From positions 124,001-188,000 of the forward strand of contig JAKSOA010000001.1 in NCBI GenBank assembly GCA_024405875.1: a stretch of 64,000 nt of DNA. The letters are read 5' to 3'. Under the pieces are notes generated by a model, which made no database searches, was not told the DNA's origin, and was given only the letters and a program-made list of their open reading frames with translations. This document shows, piece after piece, positions 6,952-14,867 of the stretch (position 1 is its first letter; each line of letters starts with the position of its first letter). A program made the translations under genes and the position numbers. The stretch comes from Paludibacteraceae bacterium (GTDB lineage Bacteria > Bacteroidota > Bacteroidia > Bacteroidales > Paludibacteraceae).

Positions 6952-7206
6952 TTATTTAAAGTCCTCATCCTTGAAAAGGCTTGGATATATGCGTTTTTCT
7001 TCCGTCTCACGGCGTTCTATCTCCTTTAATTGAGTCTTGTATGGAATGGAGAGGTATTCATACAGCGTACTGCGGCTTATATGATACACAGGCCATATAA
7101 AGTGGCGGTAGATATATTCCGTTGACAAGCCAATCTTTTGCTTGGCGACAAACGTCTCATTCACCTCCTTAACCCTTAAAAGTAGATTTTTGCGTGTATA
7201 AGCCAT
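6952..7206 (-). CDS. Small conserved-type phage protein (84 aa)
   Basis: An 84-aa basic and aromatic protein (M-A-Y-T-R-K-N-L-L-L-R-V-K-E-V-N). The order of a short helical N-terminus and a segment S-T-E-Y-I-Y-R-H-F-I-W-P then S-R-S-T-L-Y-E-Y-L resembles a winged-helix or HTH layout. DNA binding is therefore possible, and such proteins are common near the end of Bacteroidota Mu-like early operons. I cannot assign a family. It sits 10 nt downstream of the HAD-like gene. Confidence 0.6.
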   Translation of the reverse strand: MAYTRKNLLLRVKEVNETFVAKQKIGLSTEYIYRHFIWPVYHISRSTLYEYLSIPYKTQLKEIERRETEEKRIYPSLFKDEDFK

Positions 7207-7216
7207 TTTATAGGAT

Positions 7217-7561
7217 TTATTTCTCTTTTATCATCTCCACAACCTCTTTCCAGCCAGGGAAGCCCCCAATGTTGTGGTCGTCAATATACACATCAGCATA
7301 GACCTTCCCGAAATCCCTGCCGCCGTATATCTCTATCTGTCTGGGACACTCGTCATTGATGCGGTTGAACGGAATCTTGTTTTCCACCATCCAGTTCACG
7401 GCGTCAATAAGGTCACGCCCCTGACGGCAAGTCCACACTATTATGTAGTGTCCGCATCTCTTTAGTTCAGCAAGAGCCTCTCTAACACCAGGCATCTCCC
7501 CCTCAATGACAGGGAATGAGGTCCGGGCAATAGTCCCATCAAAATCAACGGCTATGATCAT
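7217..7561 (-). CDS. HAD-superfamily phosphatase-like protein (BT0820-type)
   Basis: The 114-aa protein begins with the HAD motif I, V-D-F-D-G-T-I, near residue 5. Motif II appears as I-V-W-T-C-R-Q-G near residue 41, and a late D-V-Y-I-D-D-H block supplies the acidic motif IV. It has no cap domain, consistent with a minimal HAD fold acting on small phosphorylated substrates or nucleotides. Proteins of this size and sequence style are common in Bacteroides chromosomes and phages. In a phage it could act in nucleotide metabolism or DNA modification; the substrate is unknown. Its ATG overlaps the end of the upstream zinc-finger gene by 17 nt, showing dense packing of the operon. Confidence 0.8.
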   Translation of the reverse strand: MIIAVDFDGTIARTSFPVIEGEMPGVREALAELKRCGHYIIVWTCRQGRDLIDAVNWMVENKIPFNRINDECPRQIEIYGGRDFGKVYADVYIDDHNIGGFPGWKEVVEMIKEK

Positions 7562-7727
7562 TCTTCACAAAAGGTTTGACGGTAATGCGCACATCATAAT
7601 GTTTGTCCACCAGCCCGGAACCAAGGCACACCGGGCACTTCTCCCCAGAGGCAAGAGTGCCGTAACCTTTACAGTTACGACAGGTCTCCCTCTTGTCATA
7701 TTCAGTCCTTGTTGTCCTCGATTCCAT
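7545..7727 (-). CDS. Small DnaJ-type zinc-finger protein (60 aa)
   Basis: The protein contains one pair of DnaJ-like zinc motifs: C-R-N-C-K-G-Y-G and C-P-V-C-L-G-S-G, giving a single four-Cys site near residues 16-37. There is no J domain or client-binding domain. Such isolated C-x-x-C-x-G-x-G proteins are frequent in phage early operons and may bind nucleic acid or a partner protein. The gene overlaps both neighbours (26 nt with the small membrane protein upstream, 17 nt with the HAD gene downstream). Confidence 0.7.
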   Translation of the reverse strand: MESRTTRTEYDKRETCRNCKGYGTLASGEKCPVCLGSGLVDKHYDVRITVKPFVKNDHSR

Positions 7728-7878
7728 TTCTTTTTCTTAGATTTGTGATGTCACATAACAGGCGTGTGATCATCTCATTTGCCTCCTCAAGTTGCTCTGA
7801 CAACACTAATGCCCTTATTATTGCAACAAGTGCTATCAGTGACATTATAATCATAATAACAATATATACGCTTTCCAT
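7702..7878 (-). CDS. 58-aa membrane protein with coiled-coil tail
   Basis: ATG at 7878. The N-terminus is one hydrophobic helix (Y-I-V-I-M-I-I-M-S-L-I-A-L-V-A-I-I, about residues 5-21). It is followed by a charged helix, S-E-Q-L-E-E-A-N-E-M-I-T-R-L-L, of coiled-coil character and a polar tail. The size and layout (one TM plus coiled coil) suggest a small inner-membrane protein, such as an i-spanin, a superinfection-exclusion protein or a regulator; the early-operon position favours the last two. It lies 12 nt after the DUF3164 gene. Confidence 0.6.
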   Translation of the reverse strand: MESVYIVIMIIMSLIALVAIIRALVLSEQLEEANEMITRLLCDITNLRKRNGIEDNKD

Positions 7879-7890
7879 AACGGTGTCCTC

Positions 7891-8574
7891 CTAACAGTTG
7901 GTCATATTCAAGTTCACAGGCATCCACTCATTACTTTTCTCATCCTTAACCTCAACCTTCACAAACTGCTTGGTCTTGACAGGACGGTAAGCGTCACGTA
8001 TGACACGCATTCCCTCAATGAAATTCTCATCGCCGGTCTCCTGTGCCATCTTCTCCAGGCGGAGCACGTTCTGAGCCTTCAGCTGACCGCCCTTGGAACG
8101 CTCCTGCAGCAGTGTGTTCACCATATCGGCAAGCTGGCGGCTTTTGTCATCAGACGCCAGGCTCTCAATGTATCTCTTCACCATATCAACACCCTCCGTG
8201 TAAGTGTCGTCATAGTTGTCATTGGTGTTGTAACCCAACGTAATACGCTTGTTTGCATCTGAATTAGTGAATGTGTCGGTGAAACGTCCGTCTCTAAAGG
8301 ACTTACGTCCGCGGAATAGTTCCTCCTTCATCTCTATGACAGTTCTAAAACTATCAATGATTTCATTTTTGGCCTTACTCATAACAGAACTGACCTCACG
8401 TGCTTTTATAACACTGTCCTCAACAACACTGTCCACAAGGTCTTTGTAAGCCTTGATGTCATTGGCTTTCTTTGCCTCCGCTTCTTTTTTTGCCTGTTCG
8501 GAGCGTAATGCCTTTAACTGTTCAAATTCCTCTGCCGTCATCTCAACGGTCATTTTTGATTTCTCTTGTTCCAT
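7891..8574 (-). CDS. DUF3164 family protein (Mu-like phages)
   Basis: The 227-aa protein begins with an E/K-rich coiled-coil stretch (residues ~10-60) and continues with the DUF3164 pattern: a helical block ending in G-Q-L-K-A-Q-N-V-L-R-L-E-K-M-A near residue 165, then a closing strand pair with E-W-M-P-V-N-L-N. In Mu-like phages the DUF3164 gene lies between the transposition genes and gemA or just after, as here. Its function is unknown. Position in the early operon implies expression with the transposase and a role in replicative transposition or its control. Confidence 0.72.
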   Translation of the reverse strand: MEQEKSKMTVEMTAEEFEQLKALRSEQAKKEAEAKKANDIKAYKDLVDSVVEDSVIKAREVSSVMSKAKNEIIDSFRTVIEMKEELFRGRKSFRDGRFTDTFTNSDANKRITLGYNTNDNYDDTYTEGVDMVKRYIESLASDDKSRQLADMVNTLLQERSKGGQLKAQNVLRLEKMAQETGDENFIEGMRVIRDAYRPVKTKQFVKVEVKDEKSNEWMPVNLNMTNC

Positions 8575-8620
8575 AATTTTTTAAATTTTAGGTTTGACTT
8601 ATTTGTTTAACAATATTATC

Positions 8621-9082
8621 TCAAGATGGAAGACCGCTTTGCGGCTGTGTCAGGTTTATCAGACTATTGTCAGCGGTAAGTACAGCGACGGCTTTAATGT
8701 CATTGCAACGTTTTTTAAACGCATTGTAAAGACTCTTTAACCGGTCATTAGGTATGGAGTTGAAGTTGTCCGCACCTGCGGCACGACAGGCTATGCGTCT
8801 CGCCGTATAAACGCTCTCATCACGTTTCATCAGACGCAGATACTCACATACGGCGGCAATAAGCCTTTTACGCCACACATCAGCATTGCTTGGATTAACA
8901 AGCCGGTCAAGCGTGTAGATTAGGTCTGTCAGTTGGTGAGCGTCAAGGTCAGCGCTTGACTCTACGCCATAGTTGTCAATGAGCATCTGGTGACGCTCAT
9001 CCTCCGTCATACCAAGACGGTGAGCCAAGGCGTGATATGTCCGCCTCATGCTCTTCTCCTGTTTTTCAATTGCTGTCATCAT
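8621..9082 (-). CDS. gemA: GemA-like regulatory protein (Mu gp16 family)
   Basis: I place the start at the tandem ATG-ATG (9082), 4 nt after the end of the upstream ATPase gene; the longer frame would overlap that gene deeply. The 153-aa protein matches the GemA/gp16 (DUF1018) family: H-A-L-A-H-R-L-G-M-T-E-D-E-R near residue 20, a Y-G-V-x-S block, and L-T-D-L-I-Y-T-L-D-R-L. In Mu, GemA alters host gene expression and DNA supercoiling and sits downstream of B. The same order A-B-ATPase-GemA here supports the call. Confidence 0.75.
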   Translation of the reverse strand: MMTAIEKQEKSMRRTYHALAHRLGMTEDERHQMLIDNYGVESSADLDAHQLTDLIYTLDRLVNPSNADVWRKRLIAAVCEYLRLMKRDESVYTARRIACRAAGADNFNSIPNDRLKSLYNAFKKRCNDIKAVAVLTADNSLINLTQPQSGLPS

Positions 9083-9086
9083 AGTT

Positions 9087-9725
9087 TTACATTTTTGTAA
9101 GGTTATACTCATTGGCGCCTTCCTCCCAAATGGTGTAGTCGGCACCACCCACACCATTCTCCTTGTCCTCATATCTTGTAGTGATAAAAGCCTTGTAACC
9201 TTCAACCCTTATTTTCACATCAGAGTTGTAACGTATGTATTGGGCGATTGAGCCCTTTGGTTCTCCATTCCTCTCGTGGCTCACAAAAACAAACAGTTTG
9301 TCTGGGTAACTCTGCAACAGGTTCACATAGTCACATAGTTTGAAACCCTGCCAGTAATGGAGTGAGTCAACAATAATAATGTCCGGAGAACGCTTCTTGT
9401 CAAGCCTCAGACGCAGGTCGGCAAGAGTCTCTTTCTCTATTAGCATTATGTTGTTGCCGGCATCAGCCATTCCCACTCTGTTCCACGCAACTTGAAAGCT
9501 CAAACACAAACCCTGCTCCAATGAGTTGTACGCCACTTTCCTGAATTGTGAAACATACTTTGCGAGTTGCAGCATAAAGGTTGTCTTTCCGCTTCCGCTG
9601 CCACCCCATACAATCCAGCTTCCACGCAGTTCCGGTCTGCCGAACGAGGCAAGCCACTCACCTTCAAACTCAGCAACATTGAACCTGGCGTTCAAGACAT
9701 TCTTGTTACTTATAGTCTTGCCCAT
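9087..9725 (-). CDS. RecA-fold ATPase of Mu-like phage early region
   Basis: The 212-aa protein is a single P-loop domain with Walker A G-G-S-G-S-G-K-T-T near residue 41 and Walker B D-I-I-I-V-D-S near residue 115. A sensor-like F-V-F-V-S-H-E-R-N-G-E-P-K-G segment follows. The arrangement fits the AAA_25/KaiC-DnaB-like ATPases (RecA fold) and not the AAA+ MuB. Homologous genes occur beside the A and B genes in several Bacteroidota transposable phages. The role may be DNA processing during transposition, which is inference. Its ATG follows the muB-like stop by 2 nt, so expression is coupled. Confidence 0.72.
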   Translation of the reverse strand: MGKTISNKNVLNARFNVAEFEGEWLASFGRPELRGSWIVWGGSGSGKTTFMLQLAKYVSQFRKVAYNSLEQGLCLSFQVAWNRVGMADAGNNIMLIEKETLADLRLRLDKKRSPDIIIVDSLHYWQGFKLCDYVNLLQSYPDKLFVFVSHERNGEPKGSIAQYIRYNSDVKIRVEGYKAFITTRYEDKENGVGGADYTIWEEGANEYNLTKM

Positions 9726-9727
9726 AA

Positions 9728-10579
9728 TTATTGCAAAGAAGAGGATTTAGCAGCGTGTACAAGGCGTTTTACACGTCTTAAATCACACTCAGACTCATCA
9801 ACAATCTTATCAATCCTTACTGCATCGGATATGCCATTGGCAATGCAAACCGCCGCTATATCTTCAGCATTAACCTGCTGCATTGGTATAAACTTTCTGC
9901 CGCAACGGCTGTAAATCTCTTTGTAACCTTTCCTGTTACACCTCACACCTTTCTTTATCCTCTTTTCAAGATAGTCAGTGGCACACATTACAATTCCGCA
10001 ATGGTCCTCCAAATGGTTATATAGGCTTATGAAAAAGTAAAGCACCTGGTCACTTAGTTTGTCTGCCTCATCAAGAACCAGAAGCGGGTTCTCCTTGCGT
10101 TTCAGGTTGTAAAGTATCTCACTCATCATCTCACTTACTGTGCAACCGGTGTAATCCACACCCATATTCTGAAGCAGTTCCGTCATAAAGTGCTTACGGT
10201 TCCAATATTCCGAGCAACTAAGGTTATAGACGTTCTGATGGCTGCGAGCGAATGTCTTGATAGCCTCGCTCTTTCCACATCCGGCATCACCCGTGACGGC
10301 AAATACAAGACTGTTCTCCTGTGCGTCTGTGAGCAGTTGAACCATACGCTTGTATCCTCTTGTTTCAACAACCACCCACTTGCGGTTGTCGTATTCAATC
10401 TGAGTGGCAATGTTACGCCACATCTCATCCGTTATCAAATCCCAATTACCGTTAAGCAGTTGGCTTATTGTGGCGGAACTTACTCCCTTTAGGCTGTTTG
10501 CCGCCTTGTTCTGGCTGCCCATACGCTCGCAGTATTCTGCAAGGGCTGTCTTGATGTTCTCTTTTTCTTGAATTTTCAT
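9728..10579 (-). CDS. MuB-like AAA+ ATPase, target DNA activator
   Basis: The 283-aa protein has an N-terminal HTH (residues ~5-60: S-Q-N-K-A-A-N-S-L-K-G, then S-A-T-I-S-Q-L-L-N-G) and a P-loop ATPase domain with Walker A G-D-A-G-C-G-K-S-E near residue 96 and Walker B L-L-V-L-D-E-A-D near residue 166. A small helical C-terminal domain follows. This is the architecture of MuB, which binds target DNA as ATP-dependent filaments and delivers it to the transposase. It sits directly downstream of the transposase gene (18 nt), the Mu A-B order. Confidence 0.88.
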   Translation of the reverse strand: MKIQEKENIKTALAEYCERMGSQNKAANSLKGVSSATISQLLNGNWDLITDEMWRNIATQIEYDNRKWVVVETRGYKRMVQLLTDAQENSLVFAVTGDAGCGKSEAIKTFARSHQNVYNLSCSEYWNRKHFMTELLQNMGVDYTGCTVSEMMSEILYNLKRKENPLLVLDEADKLSDQVLYFFISLYNHLEDHCGIVMCATDYLEKRIKKGVRCNRKGYKEIYSRCGRKFIPMQQVNAEDIAAVCIANGISDAVRIDKIVDESECDLRRVKRLVHAAKSSSLQ

Positions 10580-10597
10580 AATTATCAGTATTAAAAA

Positions 10598-12607
10598 TTA
10601 ATATAAGTCAAATAGGTTTGAGTCTTCATCACTCTTTTGTAGTTTTGCTTCCGGAGCAGGGTTTGGAAGAATCTTGTTTAGGTCAATGACCTCATTCCCA
10701 CGTTTTATGTTCTTGCGGTCCTTATGTTGTCCGTTGCTGTCACAGATTAACATACGGCTTAATAGTGGGTCTAACTCATTTGCGTGTTCGGCCATCAGCC
10801 TCTCTGTTGTTTCCCAGGCCTTGCCTAACCTGTCCGTAATATGAGCCCCCAACTTCTTGTTGAATTGTGCCACACGTGCCAGTTGCTCCGCATCACCTTC
10901 TTTACGCTCAGCCAATGCCATCGGCTGCACGTATTTCTCCTCAAGCATAAATCTATGACTTCCGTCTTCGCTTACCGCAAGTATGTGCTTAGTGTCGGCA
11001 GGGTCATATCTTACCGTCCATTTAATGTGTGACAGTTGGCGGAACCGGATGTCAAAACAGTCATAGTCTCTCTTTATGCCCTCAATTGTGGGTCTCAGAC
11101 CACTTGCCTCTATTGTGTTCTTATACCCTGTCTCACAACCAAAATTGAGCAGATATTGCTCATCGCTCAATTCAAGTTTATACTCGTCAGACAGGTTGGC
11201 GAACATAGCCACATATTGGTCATGCAGACGCTTACGTTCACTCTCTATTATGAACACCAGTTGTGATGCGCAGCCTTCTCTGTCGGGGAATTTATGTCTC
11301 AAATCATTTAGTGCCTCTGTATTGGGTTGCTTGTCCTTGCTGCTGGTTATGCCGAATCCGCTCCAGTTTGGCATAAACTGACAATAGCGTGTGTTGATGT
11401 CGCCAAAATACGGCTCTATAACCTTTGCTTTGGCGTTATGGACACGCGCAGGTGTGACTTTGTTTCCAATGACATCATACAGAGGTTTCATAGTCTTCAT
11501 AGCGTAATGGTCACTCTGGAACTGGTTGGTCCTGTATCTATGTCCAAACAGTTCCGCAGTGTGGTTTACGGCATTACGCAGCGCCTCTTTTATCAATGAT
11601 GGATTCTCGTGCTCACCAATTGCGTAACCTATAGGATAATTTATGCAGGTGTCAAGTACCACCACCATCGTAAGTCTGTTGTTGTACGTGGTAACACTAT
11701 GCCCGGCTTTGTTTGTCACCACTTGTTGGTAAAGAAGTTCCGCATCCCATCCGTCTGCAGTCCAGTACAGAAGAGGTGCTGTAGGCCGGCTCCTTTTAAC
11801 GGTCATACTCTTGCCGGAATTGAACGCAATCATTCCGTGTCTGCCGGCAGCCGATTCAAGGTCAAATTTCTCACGGTACCGAGATATAGTACCGGCACAT
11901 ATCTGCTTCCAACCCATCTTTGACGCTATGCAGTTGAACAACTCGCTTATCTGAACATCGTTGAGATTACGGCGGTCTGCTATAAGACGTAACAACACAT
12001 CTTCTTTTGTCTCCGAGTCTATTACAGCCGCGTGCCTGTTCATAAACCTGCCGTTTATCAGAGCCTCATAACCGTTTTCCAGATACAGGCGGTATTTCTC
12101 CTGCAGACGTGCGGCATTAAGAGGAAGAGAGTTCGGCCACTTGTCAGCGATGCGGGGGAGAGCCTTTGCGACCTTGCTCCAGAACTCGCCTTTTTTCACG
12201 TGCTTGCCATTCTTTCCTCTCTGACTTTGACAACGCTCAAAAATACGCTTGCAGCAGTTAAGAATGGCTGCGTTGTTAGAATATTCAATTCTTTTGTAAT
12301 CAGGCAGGTGTCTGCCGTCTGGTAGTGTGTATGCGTCAAACCAGGCTATTGCCGCTCCATCTGTCTCTATGGCGTCAAGCAACGGTTTTGCCTCACTCTG
12401 TGCCTTCAGGTCAGGGTACCTGCGGTACACCTCCACCTTGTATTTGGTTGGCAGGCTCTCAACAGAGTATAGTGCGGGAGTCTCAAAACAGCCACGACGC
12501 ACACGCTCCACATTACCACGTTGACACATTGACATCAAAGTGTTAATACTCAATAGTGCCGATAAATCGGTTTGTGTCGCACACAATATGTTATTATAGT
12601 ACTCCAA
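10598..12607 (-). CDS. MuA-type DDE transposase
   Basis: The 669-aa protein is the strand-transferase of the phage. N-terminal helical DNA-binding regions (residues ~1-260) are followed by the RNase H-fold core with a plausible triad: Asp near 284 in Y-W-T-A-D-G-W, Asp near 366 in F-Q-S-D-H-Y, and Glu near 398 in K-V-I-E-P-Y-F-G. These match MuA motifs D-G, x-D-N/H and P-V-E-R-A-F-G. A beta-barrel domain and C-terminal region that contacts MuB follow. The length is close to MuA (663 aa). Downstream comes the MuB-like gene. The transposase should bind repeats near both ends of the element. Confidence 0.92.
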   Translation of the reverse strand: MEYYNNILCATQTDLSALLSINTLMSMCQRGNVERVRRGCFETPALYSVESLPTKYKVEVYRRYPDLKAQSEAKPLLDAIETDGAAIAWFDAYTLPDGRHLPDYKRIEYSNNAAILNCCKRIFERCQSQRGKNGKHVKKGEFWSKVAKALPRIADKWPNSLPLNAARLQEKYRLYLENGYEALINGRFMNRHAAVIDSETKEDVLLRLIADRRNLNDVQISELFNCIASKMGWKQICAGTISRYREKFDLESAAGRHGMIAFNSGKSMTVKRSRPTAPLLYWTADGWDAELLYQQVVTNKAGHSVTTYNNRLTMVVVLDTCINYPIGYAIGEHENPSLIKEALRNAVNHTAELFGHRYRTNQFQSDHYAMKTMKPLYDVIGNKVTPARVHNAKAKVIEPYFGDINTRYCQFMPNWSGFGITSSKDKQPNTEALNDLRHKFPDREGCASQLVFIIESERKRLHDQYVAMFANLSDEYKLELSDEQYLLNFGCETGYKNTIEASGLRPTIEGIKRDYDCFDIRFRQLSHIKWTVRYDPADTKHILAVSEDGSHRFMLEEKYVQPMALAERKEGDAEQLARVAQFNKKLGAHITDRLGKAWETTERLMAEHANELDPLLSRMLICDSNGQHKDRKNIKRGNEVIDLNKILPNPAPEAKLQKSDEDSNLFDLY

Positions 12608-12740
12608 TTTTATTTATCTTTGGAAAATTTTATTTATGGGAAGTTCTTATTATCAAGAGTTGGACTATGGGTCCGATAAAACATTAATTAAAGGGATTCA
12701 GCATAAATGTGTATGTTCTGAACATCATCTTAGAAGCCGT

Positions 12741-13052
12741 TTACAGAGCGATTATGATTCTGACGGTACTAATGTTTATATAGTCAAATGCTGCTGTCTT
12801 CAATTTGCTAAAGAAGTGGCGGCAACGCTCTACAGCACTGGCACAATTAGAAATGTATACCTCGAACCCAAAACAGGCCTCACCTCCGTCAGAAAGGTTT
12901 TTACATACAAACATTCTACAACCATCTGAGTGCTTCCAGCAATAGCGCTGGCACGCAATCTTTTCAGAGTCCGACAAGTTCCTGTAAGGAGCTATTGTTA
13001 CACACTTAAGTCTGAACTCCACACCGGAGGGCGATATATATTGTGTATTCAT
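12741..13052 (-). CDS. Unknown early phage protein (103 aa, Cys-rich)
   Basis: The ATG at 13052 overlaps the stop of the previous gene by 4 nt (ATGA), which argues for the minus-strand frame over a competing plus-strand frame. The protein is Cys-rich (C-Q-R-Y-C-W-K-H-S-D-G-C, then C-K-N and C-F-G-F). Its N-terminus, I-S-P-S-G-V-E-F-R-L-K-C-V, suggests a small folded domain that may bind metal. I recognise no family. A 133-bp gap follows before the transposase gene, where I see no further gene. Confidence 0.5.
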   Translation of the reverse strand: MNTQYISPSGVEFRLKCVTIAPYRNLSDSEKIACQRYCWKHSDGCRMFVCKNLSDGGEACFGFEVYISNCASAVERCRHFFSKLKTAAFDYINISTVRIIIAL

Positions 13053-13291
13053 TTTTGTTCCTCCTTTCCTTGCAGTTCTATTGCTACCGCCTCACACTGC
13101 CTCTCCAATGTTTCAACCATACCAATAGTAACATTACGCTCTGTTACCTTGATGTCGCCATCCACCATAACTGTGGCGACAGAAGATTTGATGTCAACAA
13201 TAAGTTTCACTCTGCCGTCAAGCCAACTTAACATCATTGACTTTGTAGGGTAGTTTGAGTGCGTGCACTCTGCATTTAATAAATTTTCCAT
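13049..13291 (-). CDS. Unknown early phage protein (80 aa)
   Basis: A soluble 80-aa protein with a hydrophobic-alternating middle (V-K-L-I-V-D-I-K-S-S-V-A-T-V-M-V-D-G-D-I-K) suggestive of a small beta sheet, then a Glu/Gln-rich helix. It lies in the early operon between the small HTH gene block and the transposase, a position where Mu carries semi-essential early genes. I do not recognise a family. Coupled to the next gene by an ATGA overlap. Confidence 0.55.
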   Translation of the reverse strand: MENLLNAECTHSNYPTKSMMLSWLDGRVKLIVDIKSSVATVMVDGDIKVTERNVTIGMVETLERQCEAVAIELQGKEEQK

Positions 13292-13302
13292 AATAGTATT
13301 TG

Positions 13303-13617
13303 TTAAAGTAATATTAGTTTAAGTTTAAGATGCTCTATTAGTTCTTTCCTCATTATTACTATTTGATCATAATTAAAAAAAGAATATAATTCAGGAGTAT
13401 AATATGAAATATCCTCAAACCCTTCATATATAGGGTAAAACCACAATTCATTAGAACTCCAATCTACGCCTACAACAATTTTTAAACCTTTAACTTCAAT
13501 TTTTACAAATACACGTTGATTATTTACTCGTTTGCTTATTATTGTGAAATCACCTTTGTATAGTGCGTTGTAAAGTTCTGCGTATATTTCTTTGAGTCTA
13601 TTTTCTAAATTATCCAT
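13303..13617 (-). CDS. Unknown early phage protein (104 aa)
   Basis: A 104-aa protein with a helical N-terminus (L-E-N-R-L-K-E-I-Y-A-E-L-Y) and a beta-rich core (Q-R-V-F-V-K-I-E-V-K-G-L-K-I-V-V-G-V-D-W), then aromatic loops (Y-P-I-Y-E-G-F-E) and a basic C-terminal helix. There is no signal or TM segment. Base composition is more AT-rich than the transposition genes, which may mean a separate origin. I cannot name a family. Confidence 0.55.
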   Translation of the reverse strand: MDNLENRLKEIYAELYNALYKGDFTIISKRVNNQRVFVKIEVKGLKIVVGVDWSSNELWFYPIYEGFEDISYYTPELYSFFNYDQIVIMRKELIEHLKLKLILL

Positions 13618-13632
13618 AGTTTTAAGTATATT

Positions 13633-13809
13633 TTATTTTTCACTATACACTTTTCCACCATAATTCTCTATTGCCGCAATACGTATTTTCTTAGCCAACT
13701 TTGTATTGGTTTCAAATTTCAAAGCTCGGCGAACCGTGTTATGGCTCGTACCAAACATATCCCTAAGTTTGGTCTGATTGCTGAATGGTAATATTATTCT
13801 CTTATTCAT
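13633..13809 (-). CDS. Small HTH protein, Ner-like position (58 aa)
   Basis: ATG at 13809 gives a 58-aa protein with a clear helix-turn-helix: F-S-N-Q-T-K-L-R-D-M-F-G-T-S-H-N-T-V-R-R (residues ~9-28), followed by L-A-K-K-I-R-I-A-A-I. It is the first gene of the leftward early operon and faces the repressor gene across the operator region, the place of ner in Mu, where Ner shuts down early transcription. Sequence similarity to Ner itself is not evident; the role is inferred from fold and position. Confidence 0.68.
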   Translation of the reverse strand: MNKRIILPFSNQTKLRDMFGTSHNTVRRALKFETNTKLAKKIRIAAIENYGGKVYSEK

Positions 13810-13855
13810 TCTATTTCGTCTCCGTATTTATTTTTTTCTTATATTTGTCCGCAGT

Positions 13856-13908
13856 GTTACACTGTGTAACTTTTCTGCAAAGATAAGGAGAATATTCCAC
13901 ATAACAAA
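13856..13908 (-). promoter_or_regulatory. Early operon promoter with overlapping operator
   Basis: The minus strand has TTTG (plus CAAA, 13905-13908), a 19-nt spacer and TATCTTTG (plus CAAAGATA, 13878-13885), a full Bacteroidota promoter. Just downstream, across the expected start of transcription, lies a perfect 7+7-bp inverted repeat GTTACAC-T-GTGTAAC (13856-13870), well placed for a repressor or the small HTH protein to block early transcription. Confidence 0.72.
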
Positions 13909-13914
13909 TATTTT

Positions 13915-13932
13915 TATGGAAATTATTCCATA
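13915..13932. promoter_or_regulatory. Second operator, beside the repressor gene
   Basis: A perfect inverted repeat, TATGGAA-ATTA-TTCCATA, 12 bp before the repressor ATG. A half-site-like ATTCCAC lies at 13894-13900. Its sequence differs from the GTTACAC operator, suggesting that two regulators (repressor and small HTH protein) divide the sites. Confidence 0.6.
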
Positions 13933-13944
13933 GTTATTAGAAAA

Positions 13945-14286
13945 ATGAATAATAGACTTAAATTTTTTATTGAAACACAGCATCTTAGTATTAGACAATT
14001 TGAAGACATAATCGGGTCATCAGATGGTAAGATTGCCAAGTTTATCGCAAAAAACACTAATTTAAAAAGCGATACGTTGCAAAAAATTATGGAATTTTTT
14101 CCGCAATTAAATATTGTATGGTTGTTAACTGGAGAGGAAGAAATGCTCAAAATCGCAAATGATAGTGAAGAGCAAACTAGTAATACATTGTGCAAGGAGT
14201 GTGCATTGCTTAAGACAAAAGATGAGTTAATTGAAACTCAGCGTAAACTAATTCAATCCTTAGAAATTCAAATGGGCATTAAATGA
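13945..14286 (+). CDS. Phage repressor-like HTH protein
   Basis: The 113-aa protein has an N-terminal HTH domain of the Bacteroidota phage-repressor style: F-I-E-T-Q-H-L-S-I-R-Q-F-E-D-I-I-G (residues ~8-24), N-I-V-W-L-L-T-G-E-E-E near residue 56, then a polar linker and a C-terminal coiled-coil helix (L-I-E-T-Q-R-K-L-I-Q-S-L-E). There is no peptidase domain, so release would not be by LexA-type self-cleavage. It is divergent from the early operon, as Mu c is from ner-A-B, and is the only rightward gene at this end. It probably maintains lysogeny. Confidence 0.78.
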   Translation: MNNRLKFFIETQHLSIRQFEDIIGSSDGKIAKFIAKNTNLKSDTLQKIMEFFPQLNIVWLLTGEEEMLKIANDSEEQTSNTLCKECALLKTKDELIETQRKLIQSLEIQMGIK

Positions 14287-14320
14287 GTTCACCATACCTG
14301 TTGAACATACCTTTAAACAC

Positions 14321-14354
14321 AAATAGCGTATAATCAAATGGTTATACGCTATTT
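14321..14354. terminator. Terminator of the repressor gene
   Basis: A perfect 13-bp inverted repeat, AAATAGCGTATAA (14321-14333) and TTATACGCTATTT (14342-14354), with an 8-nt loop and a T-rich 3' flank, 34 nt after the repressor stop. Confidence 0.78.
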
Positions 14355-14464
14355 TATTGTAAAAACACGGTGCAAAAGGGGTGCTTTAATGTCAAATAAT
14401 GACACTTTTTTAACATTTTTAGAACTGTTAGGGGTATTATACTGATGATTTTTGAACAAATTTT

Positions 14465-14500
14465 GCACAAGCAACTGCACAAGCAACTGCATAAGCAACT
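14465..14500. repeat. Triple 12-bp direct repeat GCACAAGCAACT
   Basis: Three head-to-tail copies, the third with one change (GCATAAGCAACT). Placed between the repressor terminator and the phage end; possibly a protein-binding array. Confidence 0.75.
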
Positions 14501-14696
14501 AAAAAATCTACAACTTTCAAGGTAAAAAAGATAGTAGTTACAACAGTCAGTTGTATTATAACACATAAATTGTGCCTAAAAACCAATTAAAGACCGTTTA
14601 AAGCCATTTTTCGCTTTTATTTGAGAGTACCATACCATAACATCAGAAAGAGATGGAACAGTCTCTTTTTTGCAAAATAAATAAGAAGATAATCCG

Positions 14697-14760
14697 CTCC
14701 ATCAATAGCCTTTTAGACACTTGAAAGGCATATTGCCATCAACTATGCCGTGTGATGGAG
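14697..14760. other. Nested inverted repeats, possible structured RNA
   Basis: The outer pair CTCCATCA (14697-14704) and TGATGGAG (14753-14760) encloses GGCATA (14727-14732) and TATGCC (14744-14749). Both stems are perfect. This may be a structured RNA or paired binding sites; no promoter is obvious. Confidence 0.4.
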
Positions 14761-14867
14761 AACCATAGTACAAGAAAAGCAAAGCACAATACAAGTTAAT
14801 GCACAAAAAAAGGCATCAAGTCAGCAAAAAATGCCAACCTAATGCCAAGCAAAAGCACAATTTTTTC

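Noticed and set aside
12636..12929. Rightward 97-aa frame starting just after the transposase gene start
   Set aside because: The opposite strand has a frame coupled by an ATGA overlap to its upstream gene in the early operon; both are unlikely to be real and the minus strand has the better context.
14465..14500. Triple 12-bp repeat as a CRISPR array
   Set aside because: Units are contiguous with no spacers.
14354..14566. Leftward Cys-rich frame with C-S-C-L repeats
   Set aside because: It is produced by translating the triple 12-bp direct repeat; no other sign of coding.
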